From assembly GCF_965363235.1 (NCBI RefSeq), contig NC_134849.1:16828863-16892862 (forward strand): a stretch of DNA of 64,000 nucleotides, in the 5' to 3' direction. The stretch comes from Mytilus galloprovincialis. Lineage: Eukaryota; Mollusca; Bivalvia; Mytilida; Mytilidae. A model generated the notes under the pieces. The model saw only the letters and a list, made by a program, of their open reading frames with translations. It did no database searches and had not been told where the DNA came from. Positions 33,346-44,925 of the stretch are shown here, one piece after another; position 1 is the first letter of the stretch, and the number at the start of each line of letters is the position of its first letter. A program made the translations under genes and the position numbers.

Positions 33346-35030
33346 AATTTTTAGGATAATTGTAGAAATGCTATTAGCGATATGCTATTCCTAGATGTTC
33401 CAGGACATGAATAACTTCTTGATTACACTGTGTGTGCTGCTTTATTGAAAAAGGGTGAAAATTAATGTGTCTGGTGTGTTATATTTTGTGAGGTAGGATA
33501 TTTCTGGTGTTCCTCCAAATTTGTACATCAGTTAATACTTCTGATTGATTTTTTCTGTGTGTTTTATCTCATTGACAAAAATACACAAAAAGACGGAAAT
33601 AATAAATACCGTATACCTATACATCTTTGTAAGAACTCTGAAATGGATATGAAGAGCGATTAGTAATTTATCACTTCCATCAAAGAAATGGACATACAGA
33701 AATCTATATGCCACTTTTCTTCATCTGTTACAACATAGCCATACTCTGGGTCTATGGATAAGGTTGCATCTACAACAAAAAAAAAATGTAAATTATTAGT
33801 GTTGGAGAACGTTGGTGTCATTTCCATCAAATGGGTCCATGACTGAAACATCCTCTCGGCTGCATCTGTAAAAAAAAATCTGTAGTGTGTTGGAGAACGT
33901 TGGTGTCACTTTCATCAAACGGGCCCTTTAACAAGCTCATGGTAGAGTGATCTTGTTACTATTGTATAGTGCTGCGGAAACTATGCGCTACCCTCCCTGG
34001 TCTAGTACAACGGAGTCTATTCAAGGTCTATGACTGTAACATCCCCCTGCTGCAATCTGCAAAATTCAAAATTATAAAATTAAACATCTGTTGGTGAACT
34101 CTGAAAAGAAACATAAATACATATACAACATTACACATATATAAGAATAAAATCAATTAAACTTTATTTTATTTTCTTTGAGGTAAATTTCAAAAATTAA
34201 ATATATATTTTTTCAAATTAACTTTTTTTACTTTATTTTTAGTGTAGCTCTTGTTGATCATTATACCGGACTGTTTACTATTAGAGATATTCTATTTCTA
34301 GATGTTCAAGGACATGCATACATTCTTGATTACACTGTGTATGCTGCTTCAATGAAAAAAGGTGAAAATAAGATGTTGTGTTTAATTTTGTGAGGTAGGA
34401 TATTTTTTGTGTTCCAGGGTGTTTTGTCTCAAATTACACCAGTTTTAAAATACTTCGGATTGATTTATTCTGTATGTTTTCTCTCATTGACAAAAACACA
34501 CAAAAAGACAAAAATAATAAATATTGTATACCTTAACATCTTTGTAAGAACTCTGAAATGGATATAAATAAGAAAGATTAGTAATTTATTACTTTTATAC
34601 AAAGAAATGGACATACAGAAATCTATATGCCACTTTTCTTCATCTGTTACAACATAGCCATACTCTAGGGTCTATGACTGAGGTTGCATCTAAAACAAAA
34701 AAAAATTGTAAATTATTAGTGTTTGAGAACGTTGCATGACTGAAACATCCTCTCGGCTGCATCTGCAAAAAAAATCTGTAGTGTTTTGGAGAACGTTGGT
34801 GTCACTTTCATCAAACGGGCCCTTTAACAAGCTCATGGTAGAGTGATCTTGTTACTATTGTATAGTGCTGCGGAAACTATGCGCTACCCTCCCTGGTCTA
34901 GTACAACGGAGTCTATTCAAGGTCTATGACTGTAACATCCCCCTGCTGCAATCTGCAAAATTCAAAATTATAAAATTAAACATCTGTTGGTGAACTCTGA
35001 AATGAAACATAAATAAATATACAACATTAC
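33315..35030. repeat. Tandem duplication, ~0.9 kb period
   Basis: CAAGCTCATGGTAGAGTGATC occurs at 33932 and 34828 (896 bp apart). CCACTTTTCTTCATCTGTTAC, CTAGATGTTC.AGGACATG and AACATCCCCCTGCTGC are also paired in the same order. A small minus-strand exon-like block (33660-33770) reads DATLSIDPEYGYVVTDEEKW then HIDFCMS after an AG acceptor. The second copy has an extra base that breaks this frame. I do not recognise the protein. Confidence 0.8.
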
Positions 35031-35209
35031 ATACGGGCATATAAGAAAAAAATCAATTAAACTTTATTCTATTTTCTATAAAGTAAAATTCAAAATTTTT
35101 TATATTTTTTTAATTAACTTTTTTTTACTTTATTTTTCCATGAAATTTAGCATTGTAACTGCTGTAAAAGTACCAAAACTATTGCCATTTGGCTTAGTTA
35201 GTCTGTTTC

Positions 35210-36035
35210 TTATGTTACCTTTTCTGACATGGGACACAGACTTCTTTTTAATTGAGTTTTACTGTGTGAATTGTTTTTTCTATGTTGGCTCCTAGAGGTA
35301 TAGGTGTGGGTTGAGATCTCTCAAACCTGTTTAACCCACTGTATTTATGCACCTGTCTCTAGTTAGAACCCTCTGGCCTTTGTTAGTCTTGTATGTTTTT
35401 TTAGTTTTAGTTCATTTATGTTTTTGAGTTTAGTATGACATCCACTTTTACTGAACTAGTACACATTTTTGTGTAGGGCCTGCTGAAGCCTGCCTCCTGA
35501 TGCTGAGTTTTCTGGTTGAGTTGAAGAGCCATTAGTGGCCTACGGCTGTTTTCTGCTCTTTGGTTGGGTTGTTGTCTCTGACATTATTTTCAATTTTGTA
35601 TAAGATTTGTATTTTTTGTTGGAAAAACCAGTCACCAAACCTGTTGTGTGCGGTGGCTCCCTTGTTTCATTTTTTTAGTTTGACATTCTGTTCTTTTTAT
35701 TATCTGACCAAGCTGATTAACCTTCTACTACAACGGTACCTATTAAATGTTGCATGCATACAGACCAAAATGAGGAAGTCTTGGAAAAAAATAATAAATA
35801 AGCAATGTTTTTAGCTCATTTTTACAAAATTTAACTAAACAGACTGCTACCCGTTGGTTTTCCCGTTTGAATGGTTTTACACTAGTAATTTTGGGGCCCT
35901 TTATAGCTTGTTGTTCAGTGTGAGCGAAGGCTCTATGTTGAAGGACGTTCATTGACCTATAATGGTTTACTTTTATAAATTGTTATTTGGATGGAGAGTT
36001 GTCTCATTGGCACTCACACTACATCTTCCTATATC
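35210..36035 (+). mobile_element. Two abutting retroelement tails
   Basis: 35280-35600 carries the tail landmarks CTCAAACCTGTTTAACCC, GCACCTGTCTCTAG, GGCCTGCTGAAGCCTGCC and GGTTGGGTTGTTGTCTCT. 35855-36030 carries TTGGTTTTCCCGTTTGAATGG, GGCTCTATGTTGAAGG and GAGTTGTCTCATTGGCACTC. The 5' parts are missing. Confidence 0.65.
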
Positions 36036-36039
36036 TACT

Positions 36040-36950
36040 TGCTAATTGCATGTCATTACTCCATTATTCTACTTTAATTTATGTTAATAAATGCCTCTTT
36101 ATGTATTTTTTCAAACTTTTAAAAAGTGAATGGAAGCTGACACAAATACACAAGATAATTAAGTAATTTTTTTTTAACAATTTCAAGCTCCTATAACACA
36201 TCAAACCTTAAGCTTAGCTTTATAAATTTGATGGTATCTTTATTGTTTTTTTAGTGAAAGTGACAAGCTCCTTGTGAAAAAAGCATATTCTAATATTGCA
36301 CAAACCATAAGCCTTGCTTAAATCAGTAAATTTGGTGAAAATATTAAAATCAAATCTTCTTATCATGCAGAAAAAGTTATGCTGCACTTTGTTCAAACTC
36401 ATTTATACTCTTTAGAAACTAAAAAAAAATCAGTCAAAGTCAATCAAATGTTTAGCATTGACAATGTATTGAACATTTCAATGGAACTAACATACATAAG
36501 GTCTTTATGACTCAAAAGGTCAAAGCCCATAAAACAACCACCAATGACAAAATGCTTTCCATGACCTCAACGAAGTCATCACTAAAGCCATTCAACTTCA
36601 ATAAACATTTTGTTTGTCTTAGTCAAAGTCAAAGTGCAGTGCTAGTCAAATAGTCTCAACAGAGTAGAAATGAGTAAAAAAAAATTAATATTAAATGTTT
36701 TTGAAGATAATTGAACATTTTTAAAATGATATTTATTTCAAGATGTAGGACACACATTGGACATTTTAGTGTGCTGATTTGGGTCTCCATGCTGTGGTAT
36801 TTTGTTAGAAGAATGGCATCCTACATCTTAGCCTTGGAATTTATTTTGGAAAATGAAAAAATAAAAATTTTGTTGATGTAAGCATGGCAAAAGGCAATTT
36901 AATGTAAACAATTTCTGTATTTCTTTTATCTTAGTTATCAATTACAGATA
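36040..36950. other. AT-rich non-coding stretch
   Basis: Nothing recognised. Confidence 0.4.
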
Positions 36951-36954
36951 TGAG

Positions 36955-37140
36955 GGGGATAGGACCTTTATCGGGACTCCGGGATTGGGTGTTTCTAACC
37001 TTGGGATGTCGGGATTGACCCTTTCAAGATCCAGGAATTCTTTTTTCGAATTTCGGGATGTCGAGATTTAAATTTATTTAAATTTGGGACCTCAGGACTT
37101 TTTAAGCCCAGGATTTCAGGATAAGTTTTCAGAATTATGA
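36955..37140. repeat. GGGATT-rich mussel repeat
   Basis: GGGACTCCGGGATTGGG, GGGATGTCGGGATTG, AATTTGGGACCTCAGG and CCAGGATTTCAGGA; the same words flank the element at 56640-58869, and a shorter relative lies at 51140-51205. Confidence 0.6.
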
Positions 37141-37149
37141 TCCATGTGG

Positions 37150-37955
37150 TCACAGTTATCTCCCATTGATTAAAGGTAAGCTTCATCAAAACAACTCCAT
37201 TCACTTGTTAAATTTTGAAAAATGACCAGAGCAACTGAATTAATTTTAAAGACCATTGAGGTAATGGCCATTTTACTCAATAATAAGAGTGACATTTTTC
37301 TCTTGCGGGGGAGTCAAGATTTCCAATTATTTTGTTGTTTGTTAATTGCATCTGGCATTTTTTTTTAAAGATTAACAAATTACCTTATTCAAAATTTGAA
37401 ACCCTTCAATTTGAAAAGTTTTCTGTATGAAATTTTGTAGTTTGGTTAGGCATTGCACAAAAAGGGTGGGCTTTATATAAAAAAAAGTTTCACCCTGCAA
37501 CATGCTCATGTGCTTAGGTCAGATATTGGTGTGTATGTAAGTTATTTGTTAGTCTGTTCATTTTACTCACATATCTTTTACTTTTTGTGCTGACATTTTG
37601 GATGATTTACAAGTTCATGTATTGTATAAACATCAGTCTATAGTTGAAGACCTGTAGATGTCTTTGGTTATTTATTTTCATTGGGTAGCTGCCTTGTTGA
37701 TTTATACCCTACACCCCCCTTTTTTCATAATGATGCATAATATCTAACCAACAAAAAGAATACTCACCAAGTTTGATTATAGATGAGGTTCTTACCATAA
37801 TATTTGGTAACCCCAGATATACTTAACAGCTGTCTTACTGTTGACTTTGCTTACTCTTCAAGGTCATCAATCTCTCGTCTGCTCTCTGCTCAGTTGTTGG
37901 CTCCTCTAAAACATCATTTCTTTTTAATAAATATGAAAGAATGGAACTTAAAACT
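37150..37955. other. AT-rich non-coding stretch
   Basis: Nothing recognised with confidence. The open frame reaching to 38091 runs into a Helitron-like repeat and is not supported as a gene. Confidence 0.4.
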
Positions 37956-37959
37956 ATTA

Positions 37960-38182
37960 TTAATCATTCTTTATAAATCTTGGTTGGTTGGGTCACCGGA
38001 CACATTTTTAAAACTAGATTCCCCAATGATGATGGTGGTCAAGTTTGGTTTAATTTGGCCCAGTATTTTCAGAGGAGAAGATTTTTTGTAAGAATTAACG
38101 ACCACAGACTACAGACGACAACGACAGACACCAAGTGATGAGAAAAGCTCACGTGGCCCTTCAGGCCAGGTGAGCTAAAAAA
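37960..38182 (-). mobile_element. Helitron-like family, 5' fragment
   Basis: In reverse it reads AGCTCACCTGGCCTGAAGGG, CTTTTCTCATCACTTGG, AAAATCTTCTCCTCTGAAA, CCAAATTAAACCAAAC and CATCATCATTGGGG, matching 2315-2480. Confidence 0.75.
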
Positions 38183-38189
38183 GAGTTCT

Positions 38190-39330
38190 TAACTTATATT
38201 GCCTTATTATAACTTATAATGATAACTTTCATTGATAAAATGTATGCCTGAATAATGACTTGTATATCAATAGCAACAAAAAGTATATTTTCATACATTT
38301 AATTTTTTTTTAAAACCTATTCAAACTTTTCAGTGAAAATGATAAATTTTGTGAAAAGAGATTATGTATGAGATGAAGAACAGCAATAAAAGCACTTTTC
38401 CTTTCTTTTTTTCGTTTATTTATGCTGTCTATGTACTGATTTTGTGTTCTGGATGGATATTCCTGTGTGCATATTCTTTGTTTACCTTTTAAACTGTAGC
38501 ACTAGGTCTATCAAAGATGAATACCACTGTATACTTTAATGTCCAAATCATAATAGTAGTCAAATCTGAGAAAAGTTTATCAAAAAGAATTTTTTTGAGA
38601 AATTCATCATCAAAAAACTAATCCAAAAGCTTTCGGTCTCAAACATTTATGAAATTTTTTTCTAGGTATATTTAGTTTAGATCACCACAGAAACTTACAA
38701 TCTAATTGTTAATATACATATAGTACAATATATTATCAGATAAACCTGCTAGTAATCCGGATGGTAAAAAAAAAAATTGATTAAGTTTTGTAATAAACTA
38801 TTTGACTATACCTGTATTCACTTGGTCTACTGTATCAAGGGAAAATCAACATGTTTGTGAAATGAAGTTGATATATTGTCTTGCTTTCCTAGATGCATCT
38901 GACTACCAATTTAGATTTTAGATGACTAGGTTCGTTACTAAGTGTCAAAGTACTGAAAAGAAACATTTAATATTAAAATTATTCCAGAAAATATATTGCA
39001 AACAAAAAAGTATGTGTGTTTACTGTACCCATACCTTCCCTAAAGTTTTGTTGGAAATTTTTTTGATCTAGCAATGTTGCTCCCATAGACTATTTGAGTC
39101 TATTGACCCTACAATACAAGGTTTTCAACATAGACGTTTTCAGTAAGTTTTGCCAACCAGTTCAAAAACCGTTTACCCAAATTTGATTGGTTAAACTGTT
39201 AATTGTTCTCTAGACAGATACATGAATGTGAGCTCTATTCTTCTTGTTATATTTGCCACTGGACATTTTATTTGATGTATTTTCTTAAAAGGACAAATGG
39301 TCTTCTTTTTTATATTTTATTTGCCCTGTA
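38190..39330. other. AT-rich non-coding stretch
   Basis: Nothing recognised. Confidence 0.4.
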
Positions 39331-39334
39331 GCAA

Positions 39335-39890
39335 CGAAATCCGTGAAAATTAGTATGCAACGAATATTAATGAATCTGCAATAACTGTTTAGTGTATATA
39401 GAAAGGAAAGACCACCTAATAATAAATTGCTTCGCTGACCAAACAGTTGAGACAAAAATGGACACAATATTAGCACTAATAATTGATACAGGTCTGAATT
39501 TGGATTGCAATTAAATATTTGACACATTATAGGTTTGTGAAATAGAATAACTGTAGTCAAAGAACTTGGAATTGAATTTATATTAAATATTTTGCTTTTA
39601 CTGCTGTTCACTATGCTGTTGCAAATTGATTGGATTAACTCCCTTACACTGATTTAAAAATGTCTTTATTGTCCATTAACCTAGAAACCCTTGTTTTCCC
39701 CCTTTTTGCCCCAATTCCTAAATGGTTTGAGCCATAACCCCCATAACCAATCCTATCCCTTTGTGGTACGAAAAACTTGTGGTATAATTTCAGACAGACA
39801 GACAGACAGTCGGACGGCCGGAGACTGGACATTTGTATACTATAATGTGTCTCATCAAAATATTGACCGGAATATTGTCTAAAACTCTTC
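39335..39890. mobile_element. Fragments of three repeat families in a row
   Basis: 39340-39382 is the right end of a CTGTGGATTCATT MITE. 39430-39590 (ATGGACACAATATT, TCTGAATTTGGATTG) matches the element at 52357-54028. 39690-39885 ends in CAGACAGACAG and ACTGGACATTTGTATACTATAAT, the end of the family at 1914-4275. Open frames on both strands are repeat-derived. Confidence 0.6.
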
Positions 39891-40176
39891 CAGTTTATTA
39901 AATCAATAAGAACAGACAAATCATGTATCCCAGCTCTCAAAAAAGATGGTAACCTCATAACTGACATTGAAAAAGTCATTCATGATCAATTTCAGTCGGA
40001 TATCACATCAGAACCAAATAACACTATAAAGGACCTACTGAACATCCAAATATTCCACACTTAACCATATCAACACCTGGCAGTATACAAAACTTCTGAA
40101 AAACATAAAACCTTACAAAGCCTTTCATAGCCACTGTAGAACAGTATGTATACTCATTGAATGTCAATGGAATATA

Positions 40177-40387
40177 CTGTGGATATATTTTTATTCATTG
40201 GATACCATTTATCACGGTTTTCGAGGGTACAGTTGAACCACAAATTTAAATGTTCAACGAATCATAAATTATTTATAGGCTTAAACTGTATGCAGAGATT
40301 GGTAAAACCACAAATTAAATATCCACGAAAATGTAAGTGTTCCTCTCCACGAAAAATTGATACCCATAAAAATAAATAAATTCACAG
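40177..40387. mobile_element. CTGTGGATTCATT-family MITE, diverged
   Basis: CTGTGGATATATTTTTATTC and AATAAATTCACAG ends lie between TA dinucleotides. The internal TCAACGAATCATAAATT matches the 24017 copy. Confidence 0.8.
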
Positions 40388-40930
40388 TATTGTTTATATA
40401 TATCAAAAGGAGAAGTTGAAAATACTGACCTATGTTTTTATAAAAATTAAATTAAGCTGTCCACCAAATATAAATACAAATTATTTCATAGAACGAATTG
40501 AACAGCCATTGACAGCATACACTACTCAGTTCAAAATAAATCTAATTCTCATCAAACAATAGAATTTCCCTCCAAAATAGACATATGACTTAATTATCCA
40601 ATGATCATACAGAACAGAGTTTTCATAACACAAACTAGTAAAACCTAGAGAGTTACTAACCAATCTATCAAAACTCACTGAGCCATTAAGGAAGTCTTAC
40701 AATAAATATAACCACTGATGCATGACTAAAAACTACTCAATAAAAACTAAGAATTAACTCTATCAAACTTTTCAAGTAATATAAATTATATCAAAATCTA
40801 ATACAAAAATAAAAATATCAAAAATTGCAAGTTACCACATACACTCCATGTAGAGATTGTTAGTTTGTTGTTTGATAAATGTTCAGTGGCAAACATTTCA
40901 TGCATATTAAGGATGTAAACAAATTATTAA

Positions 40931-41171
40931 GGCCAAATAAAAATATATGTGTGGTTCCAGTATAACCCTACCGTCCCTAATTTTTCGGCTTAAAAATAGC
41001 CTACCCTAAAGATTTTATTGTCATTTTTCATTAAGCACTGTTAAAGTCAGAATGTTGCTCCCATAGACTCAATGTAAAAAAAAAACCCATAAAATAAAAA
41101 AAAATCCCTACCTACCTAACCTAACTTTTTTTCAGATGTAACTGGAACCACACATACTTTTTTATTTGGCC
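40931..41171. mobile_element. 241-bp MITE with GGCCAAATAAAAA ends
   Basis: GGCCAAATAAAAA then GTGTGGTTCCAGT on the left mirrors ACTGGAACCACAC then TTTTTTATTTGGCC on the right, so the arms are ~32 bp. The flanks (TTAA / TAAT) do not give a clear target duplication. Confidence 0.75.
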
Positions 41172-41289
41172 TAATCAATCCAATGAAAATCAGACCAACT
41201 GCCATGGGAAAGAGGTAGTGGCAATTAATAATCCTTTGGAATACATGAATATAAACAAACCATTGTAAATCTAAGCAGTTAGGTAGGTA

Positions 41290-41490
41290 GGGCTGTCACG
41301 GAATAGAAATTCCTTCATAATATAAGTTCCAAAAGGAAAAGATATTCTGGAATATTATTTCCACAGGAAGAAATATTACAGTATATGTTCCTAACGGAAT
41401 AAATGTTATAGAATATTTGTTCCAACAGGAATAGATATTATGACAATTTTTATAACAAAGTTTCTATTGGAACTTCTGTTAGGTGGAACA
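41290..41490. repeat. Degenerate palindromic TTCC/GGAAT repeat
   Basis: Units of the form GTTCCnnnnGGAATAGATATT recur about every 40 bp, five times, each with TTCC and GGAA facing each other. Confidence 0.6.
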
Positions 41491-41504
41491 ATTATACGTT
41501 GACA

Positions 41505-41745
41505 GGGCCAATACCCTTTAACTTCATTTAATTCACCATTGCAAACTTTATCAATTTAGCCAGGGTCTTTGAATTTATCTAAATACACCATTGCCAACTT
41601 AACCAATTTAGGTAGGGTCAATTCCACTTTGAATTCATTTAATTCACCATTGCAGCTTTTACCAATTTAGGCAGGACCTATGAATTTATTTAAATACACT
41701 TTTGCCAACACTACCAATTTCAGTAGGGCCAATTCCCCTTTCGAA
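41505..41745. repeat. Alternating ~55-bp tandem repeat
   Basis: CACCATTGC recurs near 41533, 41586 and 41644, with a variant CACTTTTGC near 41697. ACCAATTTAGGTAGGG variants are between them. The A-B-A-B pattern gives a ~111-bp higher-order unit. Confidence 0.65.
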
Positions 41746-42329
41746 TCTTACTATGAAGGGAACAACGTACAATGAAAAATTGTTTCTAATTGACATGCTG
41801 ATCATCAATATTTTAATGTGATCAAGGAACAGTTATAAAATAAATTTATTATAGAATATTTATGTAAATTCAATGTTCTGGCCACTATCCCTAGAACCCC
41901 CCCCCCCCCCCCCCAAATAATTCCTTCAATATATCCTGTTCCATAACATTATTTTTACAATGTTAACCAATTGAGTGTGAAAACAAAACTCCCTATTCAC
42001 ACCAACAACACTCATTTGTACAACCACAGGCGTACAACCCCCCTTTTTTAAACCAATCAAACGAACCTGAAATTCAAAAGACTTATAATCATTTACTAGT
42101 AGATATTTGTATAAAGGAACTACAATATTAACCCGCAACAAAGGCTTTCTGAGGTATCAACCTGAGTTTAGCACGTGTTATGGTGTACCACATCCTGTGA
42201 CTGTGTATGTTTTCCTTCTGGGTTCTGGGGATGAATTGATGCAGGGGAATGAAACAAAGCCTCTTCCTTATCTTTATATGGTACTGCATGGTATATGGTT
42301 TTATGCAGATTGAATAAAACTGCAGTCTG

Positions 42330-42520
42330 AGACGGATCCAGTCATTTTTAAAAGGGGGTCCCAACTTAAGGCTAAAGGAGGTCCAACTATATATCCCCAT
42401 TCAAATGCATTGATCGTTAAAAAAAAAAGGGGGGGTCCATCCACAGGCACTGTCTCCGGCAGAAAAAAAACCCACTGCCTGTGGGTCCATCCCCGGAACC
42501 CCTCTGAATCCGCAACTGAG
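42330..42520. mobile_element. GGATCCAG-family MITE
   Basis: GACGGATCCAGTCATTTTT, CCCCATTCAAATGCATTGATC, GGTCCATCC and CCTCTGAATCCGCAACTGAG. The 180-codon minus-strand open frame through here is built from this repeat and the neighbouring SINE. Confidence 0.7.
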
Positions 42521-42524
42521 TATG

Positions 42525-42625
42525 GTTGATTGATTCTTGATGTTTTAACGTCAATTTTAAGCGCCCCTTTTTGGCTGTTTCGTGGCCGCCAGCTTTCATT
42601 GGTTGAGGAAGATGGAATGGGGGCA
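42525..42625 (-). mobile_element. SINE 3' fragment
   Basis: GGTTGATTGATTCTTGATG, TTTTAACGTCAATTTTAAGC and TTTTTGGCTGTTTCGTGGC correspond to the reverse complement of a mollusc SINE tail with ATCA repeats. A similar short piece is at 54740-54790. Confidence 0.5.
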
Positions 42626-43206
42626 CAGGCACTCGTCTCAGACTGATTGTTTTTCCTATTAAGAACTAGTGTCCTTGCTACATCTGTTAGGGTCTGAAAA
42701 CAATCTGTTCTTTTTGAGTTTACCTTATGTTCCTCTTGTTTTTTTTTTTTGGTTTTTTTTTTGGTATTGATACCCAAGTCAAACATTTGAAGATTGATAT
42801 TGTCTTGGTTGCTGTAATATTTCATTACAGAAGCAGAAAGCATTTTTAACTTATTCAGAGTACAATAATTATAACAATTTTTTATGACCCTAAAGGCCAG
42901 GTGTCAAGGTCTATAATGCAAGGGTCTAGATAAGGAATGGGGATTTTTATGATTTATTGAGGCTTGTATAGGGTATATTGGGATACGGGATATTTGCCAT
43001 TTTAATTTTAGGGATATGGGATATTTGTCAGGCTAAAAGTAAATGGGATATGAGATATTGATGCATTTATAAGGATATTGAATTTTTCACATGAAAAAAA
43101 TAAGTGGAATTTAAAAGTTAAGTACAGAAATATTTACATCTCACTTGATAAAATTGCCCAAAAAAGTTTAATATTAAAGGTCATTTTAGTGCTTTGTTGA
43201 TTCTAA

Positions 43207-44275
43207 TTGAGTTTATGGTCGTTTTATTTAAAAGTTATCCAAACCCAAGCGAAAAGTATTGATCTATTTTCGATATTTATATGCTCATATGTACTGATAA
43301 TTTTAAAAGTGTTTGTTTTGCTTTCCATACTTCGTTCCTTATTGTTAATTTTCCTTTTTTGGATGCTGATGTTCCTTTGGCACTATCTTACAGTGTTTTT
43401 ATATCACAACACCTCCGCTATGCCCGTGTCTGTTGTAACGTTTTGGATTTTAATGAACGAAATCCATGTATTACTGGTAAATAATATTAAGTCATGGATT
43501 TCGTTACCACAAATCACTTAAAACCTTTACTATATTCTAGATTTGGTTTTGAAGTTTGGTTCTACCTGCATGTAGAAAAATTATTTCAAACGGGATAGCA
43601 CATCCTCATTTTTACGAAGATGTTGTTTACCGTGCCATTGAATGCTGGGTGTGTAATGATTGATAATTTAGTCTCAGATGCATTACTTTTTATTAGTTGT
43701 AATTGGATTTGAACTAGCTGTCAGTAACTACAAGTACTCTCAGATCTGTACTTAGTGTCTTTTTGTTGGTGGGATGTACAAGTACTCGGTCACGTCCACT
43801 CTCTGTTTTTGTTAGATGTATTTCTATTTATATCCATCTGATGAGTTAAGCCTTTTTCAACTGATTTGTATATTTCGTTCTAATGTTGTACTGTTACACC
43901 ACTGTCCCAGGTAAAGGGGAGGGTTTGGATCCCGCTAACATGTTTAACCTCGCCACATTCTGTATGTATGTGCCTGTCCAAAGTCAAGAGTCTTTAATTC
44001 AGTGGTTGTCGTTTGTTGCTGTGTTACATATTTGATTTTTGTTCATTTTTTATACATAAATTAGGCCGTTAGTTTTCTCGTTTGAATTGTTCTACATTTG
44101 TCATTTCAGGTCTTTTTGTAGCTAACTATGAGGTATGAGCTTTGCTCATTGTTGAAGGTCGTTGAAGGTCGTACGGTGACCTATAGTTGTTAATTTCTGT
44201 GTCACATGGTCTCTTGTGAAGAGTTGTCTCATTGGCAATCATACCACATCTTTTTTTTTATATTATATATTCATA
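43207..44275 (+). mobile_element. Retroelement 3' end: reverse-transcriptase C-terminal part plus tail
   Basis: Two overlapping frames at 43270-43500 read VNFPFLDADVPLALSYSVFI and SQHLRYARVCCNVLDFNERN. I know this block (FPFLDGDVP..SYGVYISQLIRFARVCS) from a mollusc and cnidarian reverse-transcriptase element. GIAHPHFYEDVVYRA follows near 43590-43630. The ~650-bp tail that follows ends TTGTCTCATTGGCAATC at 44224-44240. The 5' half is missing and the reading frame is broken. LINE versus Penelope-like is undecided. Confidence 0.75.
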
Positions 44276-44464
44276 TGCATTGACAATTTTCTTGAAATAA
44301 TCATAGATTTTTGTTAGATGTATCCATCTGATGAGTTAAGCCTTCTTGTTGTCAATGTTTTTATTTGTTTTGATGCTTTATATGATTACAGGATATTTTC
44401 TAGTGTTTTACCTCTTACTTTTTACGTGCCGTGGCGAGGATCTTCTGAGGTCTCCACGTTTCAC

Positions 44465-44925
44465 AGATTGCTCTGATGTGCACGGCTGTTTTGCCAGACA
44501 AGCTGGGGCCGAGGGACGTCAGAGCACGTCCCATATCAAAAAGTAGATATTTCGCTGTATAAACTATGTTAATAAAGAATAATTACTAAATAATCAATGT
44601 AAATTAATATATTTTCTTCTATTACTGGTGTTGTGAGGAAGGAAATTAACAAAAATATTAGGATCTATGTAATTCATAAAGTTCAAGATCACAGAGTCAA
44701 ATGTTGTGTTATTTCTTTGCAAAACAAGGGCTGTGCAAATTTTGCCTGCTGTAAAAATATTGCAACAGTTAATTGTAATGTAGGTACATTAGCAGAAAGC
44801 TTTCTTGTGTTAAATTTTGAGTTATTGAACTTGCATGCTAAATATCCACTTTTTGATATGGACGTGCTCTGACGTCCCAGTCTCAGCTTGTCTGGCAAAA
44901 CAACCGTTGGATGTCAGAGCAATCT
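44465..44925. mobile_element. Inverted-repeat element with ~90-bp arms
   Basis: The left arm 44465-44555 contains GATTGCTCTGATG, GTTTTGCCAGACAAGCTG, GACGTCAGAGCACGTCC and ATATCAAAAAGT. The same words occur inverted at 44838-44925. The spacer is ~280 bp. Confidence 0.75.

Noticed and set aside
32976-33346. Two overlapping tryptophan- and cysteine-rich frames (101 and 84 codons)
   Set aside because: They are generated by the ~47-bp minisatellite; two different frames are open at once, as expected for a repeat.
37804-38091. 95-codon open frame as a possible membrane protein
   Set aside because: Its second half lies in a reverse fragment of the Helitron-like repeat; there is no start context, splice site or homology.
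42301-42843. 180-codon minus-strand open frame
   Set aside because: It is composed of a GGATCCAG-family MITE, a SINE tail and low-complexity lysine codons, with no conserved domain.
43207-43521. A host gene encoded by two overlapping frames
   Set aside because: The peptides match the C-terminal block of a reverse-transcriptase element and are followed by its repeated tail.
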